In this document: piece by piece, positions 13,505-23,749 of the stretch | How positions within the stretch are numbered: position 1 is the first letter of the stretch | Layout of the letters: each line of letters starts with the position of its first letter | Assembly: GCF_001039355.2 (NCBI RefSeq) | Contig: NW_019773526.1 | Location: 152,033-216,032 of the forward strand | Origin: Lingula anatina | Lineage: Eukaryota; Brachiopoda; Lingulata; Lingulida; Lingulidae | Direction of reading: 5' to 3' | Length of the DNA stretch: 64,000 nucleotides | Translations under genes and position numbers: made by a program | Notes under the pieces: generated by a model | What the model was told of the DNA's origin: nothing | Database searches by the model: none | Seen by the model: only the letters and a program-made list of their open reading frames with translations

Positions 13505-14583
13505 AACAAGATTATTGAGTCAGTGTGTGCACTGTTTATTTATTCATTTATTTACTTTTGGGCAGGTAACTTGAAATGTACATTTTCTTTTATTCTTTTT
13601 TACAAATGTTTATTTCCTCCCTTTTTATTAAATATGTATCTGCTGAAAATCTATTGATTTACATGAATTATTATTATTATTTCATTATTTTATTAGTAAC
13701 TTGTCAGTGATAAGCAGGCTATAAAGTGCTTGTTGAATTTACAATTTTACAAATTTTAATATTCTTTTCTGTGTTTAATATTTATGGCATTGTCATTAAA
13801 TCTCATCTACTGAGTTTTGAAGAGTACATGATTCTTTTTATTACCAGAGTAATATAGTCATTGAAATGTGTTTATATATTTACCAGTGATAGTTATATTA
13901 GAGACAGTACTACTCTATGTTTACATTATACACTGTATATAAAAGTGTTAAGCGATATCTAATCAAATACACGTTTAGGGAAGATGTGTATGATAATCAT
14001 ATAAATATGTGGAAAATAAATATTAATTAGCTTCAACACGGCAGTGTGTTGCAAGAGTTTTACTTAAATTTCATGTTTTAATTTCAATGAAGTTGTCTGT
14101 TGTCGTTATGAAGAATAAGCATTGAAAATTGGACGGATCGCCTGCCGTTTATTAAATCCTCGAGAGACCGACTCTCAATCTGGACATACACGTAGGCGTC
14201 TAACAGACGTCATGTCAGGAAGTGAAAATCCTTTGAGGGGTCGTTTTAATGGTTATTTCTTTACCGCTGGGACTTACCTTAGTAATTATTGATGGTTTAT
14301 AATTGATGGCACCTCTACTTCGGGGATGTAGAAGAGTCATTATTAATATCGTTTAAGTAATATTTTTAGAGACAATTAAAAAAAGTCTTACCGATAAAAG
14401 CTGAGAACCGACATTAAAAGCAGTGAAGCTTCATTTAAAATAATAATAATAATAATTTATAATAATTGTTCCCATGGAAAAAAATCATATCGAGGTTTCT
14501 CTTTAATAAAAGTACCCCTCGCAGTATACACGTAAAAAGTTGTTTGGTCACAAAGAATCATTCATTTATCATTATTATTTTGT

Positions 14584-14584
14584 T

Positions 14585-14623
<39 letters not shown>

Positions 14624-14626
14624 TTT
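14584..14626. repeat. (TTTA)n microsatellite
   Basis: About eleven TTTA units in the intergenic region. Confidence 0.95.
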
Positions 14627-14723
14627 TGTACGTGAGCATACTTCAGAAAAATAATCAAATATATACAGGTAACTCATAAATCTCTAAAACACCCGCCATC
14701 TCACAGTGCTCCCGGTAACTTAC

Positions 14724-14902
14724 AACATGTTTGTAAAGTAGTCGGTAGACTCTGAAAATCAGGGTTGCCGATGAATTCTATAATGCTCATCCACCCCATT
14801 GCCATTTCCAATCTACTTTCATCTCTAAAAGCTGTGGGGACTTTCCAGTGGGACTCAATTAAATCACATACATGTACCATAGCCAATATTTTAGATGACA
14901 TA
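14724..14902 (-). CDS. Orphan internal-exon candidate
   Basis: A 179 bp minus-strand segment lies between a good acceptor (CCTTTGTTTTTCAG) and a consensus donor (GTAAGT). It is open throughout and encodes about 59 residues with ordinary protein-like composition, including HVCDLIESHWKVPTAF and GWMSIIEFIGNPDF. I do not recognise the family and found no partner exons nearby. It may be an exon of a gene whose other exons I missed, a relic, or chance. Confidence 0.3.
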
Positions 14903-15649
14903 CTGAAAAACAAAGGCGTCATCTCGTAATTATTTTATTTGGAGTGGATAATCACTCGGAAATAAAGTGATTCGATGGCCCATTGATGGTTGACTTGAAC
15001 TTTTGGTGTAAGTAAATAAGTACATGAAGAGCTAGCAAACCTTTTAAAGATGTGATAAAATAGGATAGTTCATCTATATTGTACGGATTCAATCCCAGCC
15101 CCAAAGTTTGATTGCTAGGCCCCTGCATCGACGGCGAGTGTGGAGGCAGGGAGACCATCAGGGAATTAGCGACAATGCTCTTAAGGTGGGCCGGTCATAT
15201 TATTTAGTCCGCGGATCAACTTGTCGTGAATGTGCTCTGTTATTCTGGAATTGTGATCCGCAAAACAAATTACATGGGCACCTTGTGTAAAGTAAATGAT
15301 GGATGTTTTTATCCGGAGATAATTTTCTGCAATCAAATTCGTAAATGGAATGGGATTATTATAATCAGAAAAAGTGGCTTACAAAGGGCAGATGCAGGAA
15401 AATTGCTGAAATTTCCAGAGCTTTAACGTCTGACGCGCAAGGTTATGGGATTTTTTCCACACTGAAACGAAACTTTGATATAAACGCTATACACGAATGA
15501 GGCGGATCCAAGACTTATTAAGTGAAGTGAACTGGATGTAAACTATTTCTGTGATCTCCACGGGTTTCTGGTAGTCAAACTGAACGTATATTATTTCCCC
15601 CTTTTTCACTGACACGAGCGAAACAACCCTCACTGTAAATTAATGTTTA

Positions 15650-15670
15650 TTTATTAATTAATTAATTAAT

Positions 15671-15701
<31 letters not shown>

Positions 15702-15702
15702 T
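15650..15702. repeat. (TTAA)/(TTTA)n microsatellite
   Basis: TTAATTAATTAA passing into about nine TTTA units. Confidence 0.95.
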
Positions 15703-16689
15703 CCAATGACTTAATATCTGCGTCATAATTCGACCTTTTATATACACACAGCCCGCAACATTTCTGCATAAAGATATACTGTAGCACAGATAACAGATAT
15801 ATTATTTCTCCTGCAGCTAAAAATGAATCCTCACCCAAATCATTAGATTGATGCTCACTGCATTTTTTCACAGTTAAAGCCAGCATGAAATTATCTCAGA
15901 AAAAGACACGTATGTCAATCCTATTACGTGTGTGTCAATTGTGTGTATCCAATTAAATACGCCCCAGCGGCAATAAATTTCCTCGCGATAATATAATATA
16001 CTGCAATATGGAAAGGAATGAGAAATGTCACGCCTAGATCTCTGAAGAGATCTAGATTTCTTCTATTTTTTTCTCATTAACCTTTCAAGATGATACTGGT
16101 AGATACTTTTCAGTCTGTGAAGGAAACTAATATCGCCGGCTAAATGCTCCAAGCATAAAAATCTCCCGACACAGACACGAGGTCAGCTTAACTGCTGTTT
16201 ATTTTTTCTGTTAAGCATCTTTTACTTTTACGGTTTACAGTATGGCACACGAATGATAGGCTAATGTAACACGATGTAGGAAACACACTTCTTTGGTTGT
16301 CTGAATTACCGAAAAATATGCAGAACTGCTTTAATGGACGCCTGTTTCACGCATCCAAAATATCAACCACACGATAATTTCTTTTTACAATTATTCCTCG
16401 CTGCCACATAACGCTACAATAATAAATATGGGGTGGTAAGGATCCAATTATATAACTGTTTAAATTAATATACTGCCAACCAAAGTTCATTGGAGGTAGG
16501 AGACTCTTGCTCAAACCAGAGACTTTTCCAACGGTCAAACACCACACACTGGTGCATCTATGCCTTCCTTGCAAAACTGAATTTCAGAGCATTCTGGAAA
16601 CACGTCTCTATGCCACTGTATTACGTCCACAATAAGGTTGATTATATGAAAAAATTATGATACGTTTACCACAAATGTTCTACAAAAAT

Positions 16690-17843
16690 TTAAGGTTTGT
16701 TCGAAGGCCAAAGTTTGATTCGCTCGAAGAAGGAATTGTACGCATTGCGTACTTGCTTCAGTCGTACACCGTACACCACGGCGTCCGACAACGGATTGAG
16801 CAAAGTTATCAACCCCACGGTGTCCGTTACCCATTGGCCAATGACCCCATGATCAAATATTGTCAAGAAATACAGAACCACCATTGGTGACCAGAAGACA
16901 AACAAGGTACAAAACAACATGCTGACAATAATGTAAACGTTACTGCCGTCCTTCTGTTGGATTTTCGATTGGTTATTTTGGGAAATATCGTGTCGCACTC
17001 TCTGTCGTCTTAACATTATCATAAGGAGCAGATATAAAAGTAAGTTAATTAGAAATAGTGACGCCACGAAAACGCCATTCGCGATGAAGTGAGGGTCCAG
17101 GTATTTCATATGCCTATGTCTGTTAAAGAAAATCACTGTACAGTCTATTTTGGTCTGATTTGGGGCATCGGTCAACGTCGAGACGGTCAAATAGACAAGT
17201 GGTATAACGTAAGTGGAGACTATCAGCAATACGACCACTTTAGGTGTGAAAATCAAGCCATGGCGTAGCGGGAAGGCCACACCCATAAACTGATCCACAA
17301 CAAGCCAGGTTGTAGCCAAGAACGGGAAAAACTCATAGATCCATTCCAAAGACACGGAAATGCGGTACAGGCATGAGAGCGGTCCACTGTCGTACCAAAT
17401 TGCGATATCATTTCCCGCCGTGTCGTCAGGTTGCAATGAGACGTCATGCCCGTTCGTAACGGTATTTCCAAAAGAAGTTGTCACGTCATGGACCGACGTG
17501 ACGTCATTTTCATTTGTAACACCAAACTGAAAAACTGTGAAGTTTACACCAGCGCGTATTTCGTCGGTCAATCTCACAGCATCTAAGCCAGATGATAGCA
17601 TGGGAATTATACAAAAAACAACGTTTGCGAAGGCAAGGTTAATCAAGAGTCGTCCGAATCTTTTGTTAATAATTGAAGAGGTGCGCAGGATGCAAAAAGA
17701 TATCATGTTCGCTATGCCACCAAGGGAAGCACAAAGGAAAGCAATTACACATGTATGTCTATATTTCTGGTGAATAGATAACTGTTGTAGCGCTCCAAAT
17801 TTCCACCTCTTCCACTGCTATTTGAGAGTCCAGTGTATTCCAT
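16690..17843 (-). pseudogene. Rhodopsin-class GPCR, frame broken in TM1
   Basis: Close paralogue of the receptors at 19457 and 22628. The ancestral start is recognisable at 17843 (MEYTGLSNSSGRGGN), followed by NLERYNSYLFTRNIDI, but an 8 bp insertion at about 17746-17753 shifts the frame and brings in a stop. Removing it would restore the paralogue's reading. The remaining 338-codon frame (from an internal ATG at 17706) keeps TM2 to TM7 and the tail, but lacks the N-terminus and half of TM1. TM2 has NLAFAN, TM3 ends in VVDQF, TM6 has FVFWSP and TM7 has LNPLSDAVVYG. It is probably a young pseudogene; a shortened product from the internal Met or an allelic intact version cannot be excluded. Confidence 0.75.
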
Positions 17844-19456
17844 TTCTATAGGCTACCGAAATCAGTAATACTATCCAATACTATCCAACTATACCATATA
17901 TATATGTGTATATCCTTTATGGGTCGAGTCTTTTACAGGCGAAAAATGTAGTCAGGATAATTACTCGGCTGGCTACCAAATGTTTACCAAAGCGCTCAGC
18001 GTCCTTCGACTAATTATATAATCTCAGTTATGAATGTACCGTGGCAGCTCGATCCCTTAAATCAGCTTCCAAAGTTAAACTACGTCGTTGCTGTGTCAAT
18101 GCCAGTGCTTTAGTCCTATTGCACTCCGAATTGCTGTCATTTTACCTTACCACCCCAACGGTTGCATTGGCAATATCACTTTCCGCACGTGCATGCTGAA
18201 AACACGTTAAGAAATTAGGTATTATTTGATATTGGTTTTGTCATACTAAGAGCATTTATTGTGCCTTGTTGTACCTCGGTAATGTGAAATTTTAATTTCT
18301 TCAGTAGGCCTAACCGCGCCGCACTCAGGTTTCATTGTCATCAATCAATTTGAATGTCTAGGTACATCCTATTATAATAGATATAGGAAGGATGAGTCAC
18401 CTTTCCGCAATATATGGAGTGGGAATGTTGAGTAATGAGTGGGCGTGGTCAAATTCTCAAAGGTATACAACACACATTAAACTTTTTTATACAAATAAAA
18501 TGAATTCCCAGCGATTTTATCGAGGTACGTCCTTTTTAATATCGCTGAGAAATTTACGATCTTAAATTTTTTCTTATTATTTTTTAGTTATGAGTGTCTC
18601 ACTATTTGCTGGGGTACATTAAACAGTCTCTATCTGCTCGTGACAATGACCCAAAAACTAAAACCTTGGTACTAGAAACGGGTTTATGTACCTGGTATCC
18701 ATTGGTAGGTAAGGGTGACCTGCTCAGATAATCTATCTGCTGCTTACATTAAACAGGTATTTAACGAACATGGCGAGTTTGGCCAAATCTATTAGTACTA
18801 TCGTTATCTCGGTTGTACTTCAACGTTACATGTACGGTCCGCCTACGTTTCTTCATAGAAGTGAAACTTAGAAGTTGCGTTCAATAATACTTTGGCATTA
18901 TGAGAATAAAGCCTACCAGGTTAAACAAATTATGGAGGAAAAACTGAGCCGTTTGATACCTTGTGATGACAATTGTACGTATTGCTTGGTGCACTTAATC
19001 AATTAATATGTATATGAATTTTTTATTTCCCTGACCAATGTGTGCTTGCCAAAGTTGATAAGAGGGAGAACTATTACGCTGGATTGGCGGTTTAGAAGAT
19101 ATTTATTACAAACAGCTAATGCGATGTTTTAATACAGACATGAGTGCAGTACAACATGAATAAGCAGAGAGAATGAAATTATAAACACTTATTGAAAATA
19201 CGTTAGTACACTTATACAAATTTATTTATATATTGGATCCTGTAGATAAATTCTACTTGTCAACGTTTCATTTTTACCTGTATTTAAGTATAAATATACA
19301 TTTAAATTTCTCGATCTTTACAAACTGTGCATTCACAATATAATTATGATAATTTTGCAAATATATATAAAAACACTAAGCTATTACTGTCTCTAGCCTG
19401 CTTCTCAAACGTAATATAATGAAAACAAAATTTGAAACGTGGATGTTCTCCAAAAA
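17844..19456. other. Intergenic inside the GPCR cluster
   Basis: No coding frame is supported. The sequence is mixed-composition and contains likely promoter sequence of the broken receptor at its low side and the 3' flank of the second receptor at its high side. Confidence 0.5.
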
Positions 19457-20611
19457 TTAACTGTTGTCCGAGCAACACCGTTTAGTTCTCTTAAAGAAGG
19501 AACAGTACGCCTTCCGTACGTGTTCCAGGCGTATACCGTACACCACGGCGTCCGATAACGGATTGAGCACAGTAATGCAAGCCACGGTGTCAGTAACCCA
19601 TGGTTCGATGTCCCCGTTGTCAAAAATTGTCAAAAAATACAGAACCACCATTGGTGACCAGAAGACAAACAAGGTACAAAACAGCATGCCGACAACGTTA
19701 TAAACGTTACTGTCTTTCTTCTGACGGATTTTCGACTGGTGGCTTAGCGAAATATTCAGTTGTCTCCTTTGCCTTCTTAACAATATCATTAAGAGGAGAT
19801 ACAAGATCAGGTTAATGAGAAAAACCGATGCTACAAAAACGCCACTGGCAACAAAATGGGGATCCATGTATTTCATATGGCTATATCTGTTAAAGAAATG
19901 CACATCGCAGTCCATTTTGGTCCAGTCTGTAGCACCAGTCAGCGTTGAGACGATCAGATAGACCAGGGGTATGGCGTACGTGGACATTATCAACAATACG
20001 ACCACTTTAGGTGAGAGGATCTGGCCGTGACGTAACGAGAAGGCCACGCCTATAAACTGGTCCACAACAAGCCACGTTGTCGCCAAGAACGGGAAAAGTT
20101 CACGCACCCATTCCAAAGACACGGAAAAGAAGTACAGACATGAAAGTGGACCGTTGTCGTGCCAAATTGTGACGTCATATCCAGTCGTGGCGTCAGGTTC
20201 CAATGTGACGTCAGATTCATTCATGTCGGCATGTACAAACAAAGTTGATACGTTCAGGTCCGATGCATTGATCAGATATTCACTTGAACCACTAAATTGG
20301 AAAACTGCATAGTTACTCTTACTATCAAGACTAGTTTTGGCGGTCAGCCTTGCAATGTCTAAACCAGCATACAGCATCAGAATCAAACAAAAAACGACGT
20401 TTGCAAAGGCAAGGTTGATCAGAAGTCGCTCGAACCGTTTCTTTTTCATGGAAGAAGCGCACAAAATACAAAGAGATAGCATGTTCGCAACTCCACCAAG
20501 GAAAGCACAAATGAAACCAATTATGTCTATGTGTTTGGTGTACAAAGGATTGTTGTACCGGTCCAGGTTTTCTCTATCTGAACTGTTATTTGCAAGTCCT
20601 AGGAATTCCAT
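19457..20611 (-). CDS. Orphan rhodopsin-class GPCR (intronless)
   Basis: A 384-residue seven-helix receptor. The start at 20611 (MEFLGLANNSSDRENLDRYNN) is chosen because it aligns with the paralogues; the open frame extends 66 codons further upstream to 20809, but that part has no counterpart in them. The N-terminus has an N-glycosylation sequon (NNSS). TM1 contains GGVANM. TM2 has NLAFAN, so Asn replaces the usual Asp at 2.50. A roughly 65-residue first extracellular loop leads to the conserved Cys in GPLSCLY. TM3 ends in VVDQF instead of DRY. TM6 has FVFWSP and TM7 LNPLSDAVVYG instead of NPxxY. The ligand is unknown. It is tandem with two close paralogues, suggesting lineage-specific expansion. 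Confidence 0.85.
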   Translation of the reverse strand: MEFLGLANNSSDRENLDRYNNPLYTKHIDIIGFICAFLGGVANMLSLCILCASSMKKKRFERLLINLAFANVVFCLILMLYAGLDIARLTAKTSLDSKSNYAVFQFSGSSEYLINASDLNVSTLFVHADMNESDVTLEPDATTGYDVTIWHDNGPLSCLYFFSVSLEWVRELFPFLATTWLVVDQFIGVAFSLRHGQILSPKVVVLLIMSTYAIPLVYLIVSTLTGATDWTKMDCDVHFFNRYSHMKYMDPHFVASGVFVASVFLINLILYLLLMILLRRQRRQLNISLSHQSKIRQKKDSNVYNVVGMLFCTLFVFWSPMVVLYFLTIFDNGDIEPWVTDTVACITVLNPLSDAVVYGIRLEHVRKAYCSFFKRTKRCCSDNS

Positions 20612-22627
20612 ATTGATGTGCTCTCCGAATGAACGGTCTTCCACCATCCAACTATAGCACTTGGGCTTTTTTGTATGACGCCTAATCTTCCCCCTGCCAA
20701 AATATACCCAGACGCCAAGGCTGGCTATTATCTGAATGTTTTTTGTCACAGCGCTGAAGCGATCAACCTCCTTCCAAGGGGCCCGTGTAAATCCACTCCC
20801 GAACTTCAACTGGTCTCTGATCCGCCGTTGCTGTGACAGTGACAGTGTCAGCAGTTAATTTCTCCCTGCTGCTTACCAAATGGCTGTCATCTAGCCTACC
20901 CAAAACATGTTAAGCAATTATATATTAATAGATATTGATTCCATCACATCAAGACCAATTGCCGTGCTTTGACTTTGGTCACGTGGATTTTTCTTCAATA
21001 TGCCATTGCTTCCCCGTGGGCAGGTATCACTGCCATCAATCCATTCAAATGTCTAGGCGCATTCAATCATATTAGACTGGGTTCCCAACGTTTTCAGCGT
21101 GTGTGCCTTTTCTGGGGACTAAGACAAACAAACAAACAAACAAACTTCCAGGAAACGTGAAGTATGCGTATATGTTGAAGGGGTATAAGTTGAAAGCTCA
21201 AAATACTAGCTAAGATGCAGACGGCCAAAGTACCAATCAAAGCGATCCAATTCCTTCCACTTCTGGCTGATCTTACTGTCCCAGTGGTTTCCTAGCTGTA
21301 ACAAAATCGCATTAAGCCTAAATTTGATTTTGTAACAGCTAACGTTAGAATACCTTTGGTAGAAAGTAATATCTGATTTGGAGCCACCGGGCTAGGGAAT
21401 ACAAATAAAGTTCCGTCAATTAGCGGACTACAACTGCTATCTTACACAATTCTATTGCTATCTGATACAGGCCATTTTTTCACTTAGTGTATAAGCCTAC
21501 GTAAAAAATCCCATAGGAATAATAAAAAACCGTTCCGCCTTAATTATCTGTAGGTTCATCACTGAATGTCATATCACATCAGTCTGTTCGTTTTTCTATT
21601 ATCTTATTTTTCTTATTATAAACTGGTCGGTGTTGAAAAACTCGCTACATTAGATTCATACCGGTAAGTGTTAGCGTGACGTAGGCAGTTACAATCTAGG
21701 AGGCGGCTTACCTGTACAAATCAACGGGAACCAGATGGCAATCTCTATGACCCCATTCTCAAAGATTTTAGATCGATCTATCCCTGTGGGGAGTCTCACT
21801 CGATTACTGTCAGCTTAGCCGGCTTAAGCGTCTGTCCTGCCTACTAAAAGCTGTAAGTGGGTAATTAACTTTAGTGCGCGCTCGGCTGACTGCAATTTAG
21901 CGTGAACCCCCAGGGAGTTAGGTCGATCTAAATCTAAATCCCTGGATCGATCTAAATCTCTGGGAATACACCCTATCTCGGAGTACTCTCTGTGATACAC
22001 TTCAGATCAGTGCAGTTCACGGTACATTAGGTTAACTCGCGCAGCCTTATGTGTCACACTTCGTTTGATTAAAAAGCCAATGCTACAGTTCGTACACGCA
22101 GTCCCAGTTTCCTGTGCATAACAATCCTCTTCATGTTTTCTATCTGGCTTGGATAAGTTACAAACGCAGCAGTGAATGGTTTTAAAAGCAAAGTGTACAC
22201 AGGCGTTCGAAAAGCTAATTGCTCGGACTAACTTGCACTGTATGTATGAAACGCAAAGTACGTATTGCCAACAACTATGAAACAAACAGGCAATTAAGGT
22301 TACGGCAGAGAGAAGAGGCAGGAAGTTGAACGGCTGACAGCCACGTCGAGATCGTATCACAGAGCAGTCTATCCCAGATCAGTAGCTGATATTGCAGGTT
22401 CTCAACGCGTTTCCATAGTAACTGCAGATCGGCGTGGAATTTGCAATCCTTGGCGCTGTGGAAAATATAAGTGCGTATCCAGCGTTCTTCTGTGCTTTTT
22501 AGACTGGATTATGCCTGAAAATACATTAGTCTGAGAAAGATTTGGTACAACCAAATTAAAGAAGGCTTTTGGTTTAAAGTTTGATGACATTCAATACACA
22601 GACTGTAAGAAAAGACGGCATATTGAA
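20612..22627. other. Divergent intergenic region between two GPCR genes
   Basis: The two intact receptors face away from each other across 2 kb. It includes a (CAAA)n stretch near 21125-21144 and an inverted-repeat element at 21751-21973. Minus-strand open frames at 22007-22360 and 22402-22590 have no recognisable features. Confidence 0.5.
21751..21973. repeat. Dispersed inverted-repeat element, copy A
   Basis: Bounded by inverted copies containing TTTAGATCGATC. An interior segment (TTTAGCGTGAACCCCCAGGGAGTTAGGTCGATC, in part) matches, in the opposite orientation, the repeat at 37299-37512. No open frame; non-autonomous. Confidence 0.65.
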
Positions 22628-23749
22628 ATGGAATACACTACACTTTCAAATAACAGCGGAGGTGGAAGAAATCCGGAACGTTACAACAGTTATTTGTACA
22701 CCAGAAATATGGACATCATTGGTTTCATATGTGCTTCTCTTGGTGGGGCAGCAAACATGGTATCCCTGCTTGCCCTGCGTGCTTCTTCCATTAAGAAGAA
22801 AAGATCCGGGCGGCTCCTGATCAACCTTGCCTTCTCAAACGTCATTTTTTGTTTCATTCTTATGTTGTACGATGCACTGGACGCTGCAAGGTTGACCGCC
22901 GAAATGCACAATGGTATCAACAGCACAATTTTTCAATCTGACTTTGCAAATGGTTATGACGTCGATGTCACATCAGAGCGTACCACGACTTTGTATGACG
23001 TCACATTTGGAAATGAGTATGGCGGAAATGACGTCAAAATCTGGCATGACAGCGGCCCACTTTCATGTCTGTACCATTTTTCCGTTGCTTTGGAATGGAT
23101 ACGTGAACTTTTTCCGTTCTTGGCTACAACCTGGCTTGTTGTGGATCAATTTATGGGCGTGGCCTTCCCGCTTCGTCAAGGCCTGATCTTCACACCTAAA
23201 GTTGTCGTATTGTTGATAATTTCCACGTACGTTATACCACTGGTCTATTTGACCGTCTCGACTGTGACCGATGTCGCAAATCAGATCAAAATAGACTGCA
23301 CGGTGATTTTCTTTAATAGATACAGGCATATGGAATATCTGGACCCCCACTTCGTCGCCAGTGGCATTTTCGTGGCGACAGTGTTCCTCACAAACTTGGC
23401 CCTTTATCTGTTGCTCATGGTTATCGTGAGACGCCAAAGTGTTCAGTTAACACATACGAAAAATCACCAGTCAAAAATCGGAGAGAAGGATAATAGTAAT
23501 GTCTACATTATTGTCGGCCTGTTGTTTTGCACTTTGTTTGTTTTCTGGTCACCAATGGTGGTTCTGTATTTCTTGACAATATTTGACAAAGGGTCCGTTG
23601 AGCAGTCAGTCACCGACACTGTGGCGTTTATAACGGTCCTTAACCCCTTAGCGGACGCGGTAGTGTACGGTGCACGACTGGAACAAGTACGCAAGGCGTA
23701 CAGTTCCTTCTTCAAGAAAATTATGCAGCGATGCACGTGTAAAAAGTGA
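22628..23749 (+). CDS. Orphan rhodopsin-class GPCR (intronless)
   Basis: A 373-residue receptor, the plus-strand member of the cluster. The start MEYTTLSNNSGGGRNPERYN carries an N-glycosylation sequon. Helices in order: TM1 with GGAANM, TM2 NLAFSNVIFC, a long first extracellular loop with repeated YDV/NDV words, Cys in GPLSCLYHF, TM3 ending WLVVDQFMGVAFPL, TM4 without the usual Trp, an extracellular-loop-2 Cys in KIDCTVIFFNR, a TM5 LYLLLMV, TM6 FCTLFVFWSPM and TM7 LNPLADAVVYGARL. The tail ends in a Cys/Lys cluster that might be palmitoylated. DRY is DQF and NPxxY is DAVVY, so activation switches are non-standard. The family is clearly class A, but I cannot name the ligand. Confidence 0.87.
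   Translation: MEYTTLSNNSGGGRNPERYNSYLYTRNMDIIGFICASLGGAANMVSLLALRASSIKKKRSGRLLINLAFSNVIFCFILMLYDALDAARLTAEMHNGINSTIFQSDFANGYDVDVTSERTTTLYDVTFGNEYGGNDVKIWHDSGPLSCLYHFSVALEWIRELFPFLATTWLVVDQFMGVAFPLRQGLIFTPKVVVLLIISTYVIPLVYLTVSTVTDVANQIKIDCTVIFFNRYRHMEYLDPHFVASGIFVATVFLTNLALYLLLMVIVRRQSVQLTHTKNHQSKIGEKDNSNVYIIVGLLFCTLFVFWSPMVVLYFLTIFDKGSVEQSVTDTVAFITVLNPLADAVVYGARLEQVRKAYSSFFKKIMQRCTCKK

Larger units (their letters stand above)
13505..16689. other. Intergenic between CNTD1 and the GPCR cluster
   Basis: Mostly AT-rich sequence with two TTTA microsatellites (14584-14626, 15650-15702). An AATAAA near 14025 is a possible CNTD1 poly(A) signal, though distant. One exon-like open segment (14724-14902, minus) is listed separately. 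A piece near 15186-15220 (GTCCGCGGATCAACTTG) recurs in variant form near 37558 and 36195, which marks a dispersed repeat. Confidence 0.5.

Noticed and set aside
20612-20809. 66-codon N-terminal extension of the second GPCR
   Set aside because: Not present in either paralogue, which start at the equivalent of 20611; likely untranslated.
22007-22360. 117-codon minus-strand frame
   Set aside because: No domain, no paralogue and no splice or promoter support; lies in intergenic sequence beside a repeat element.
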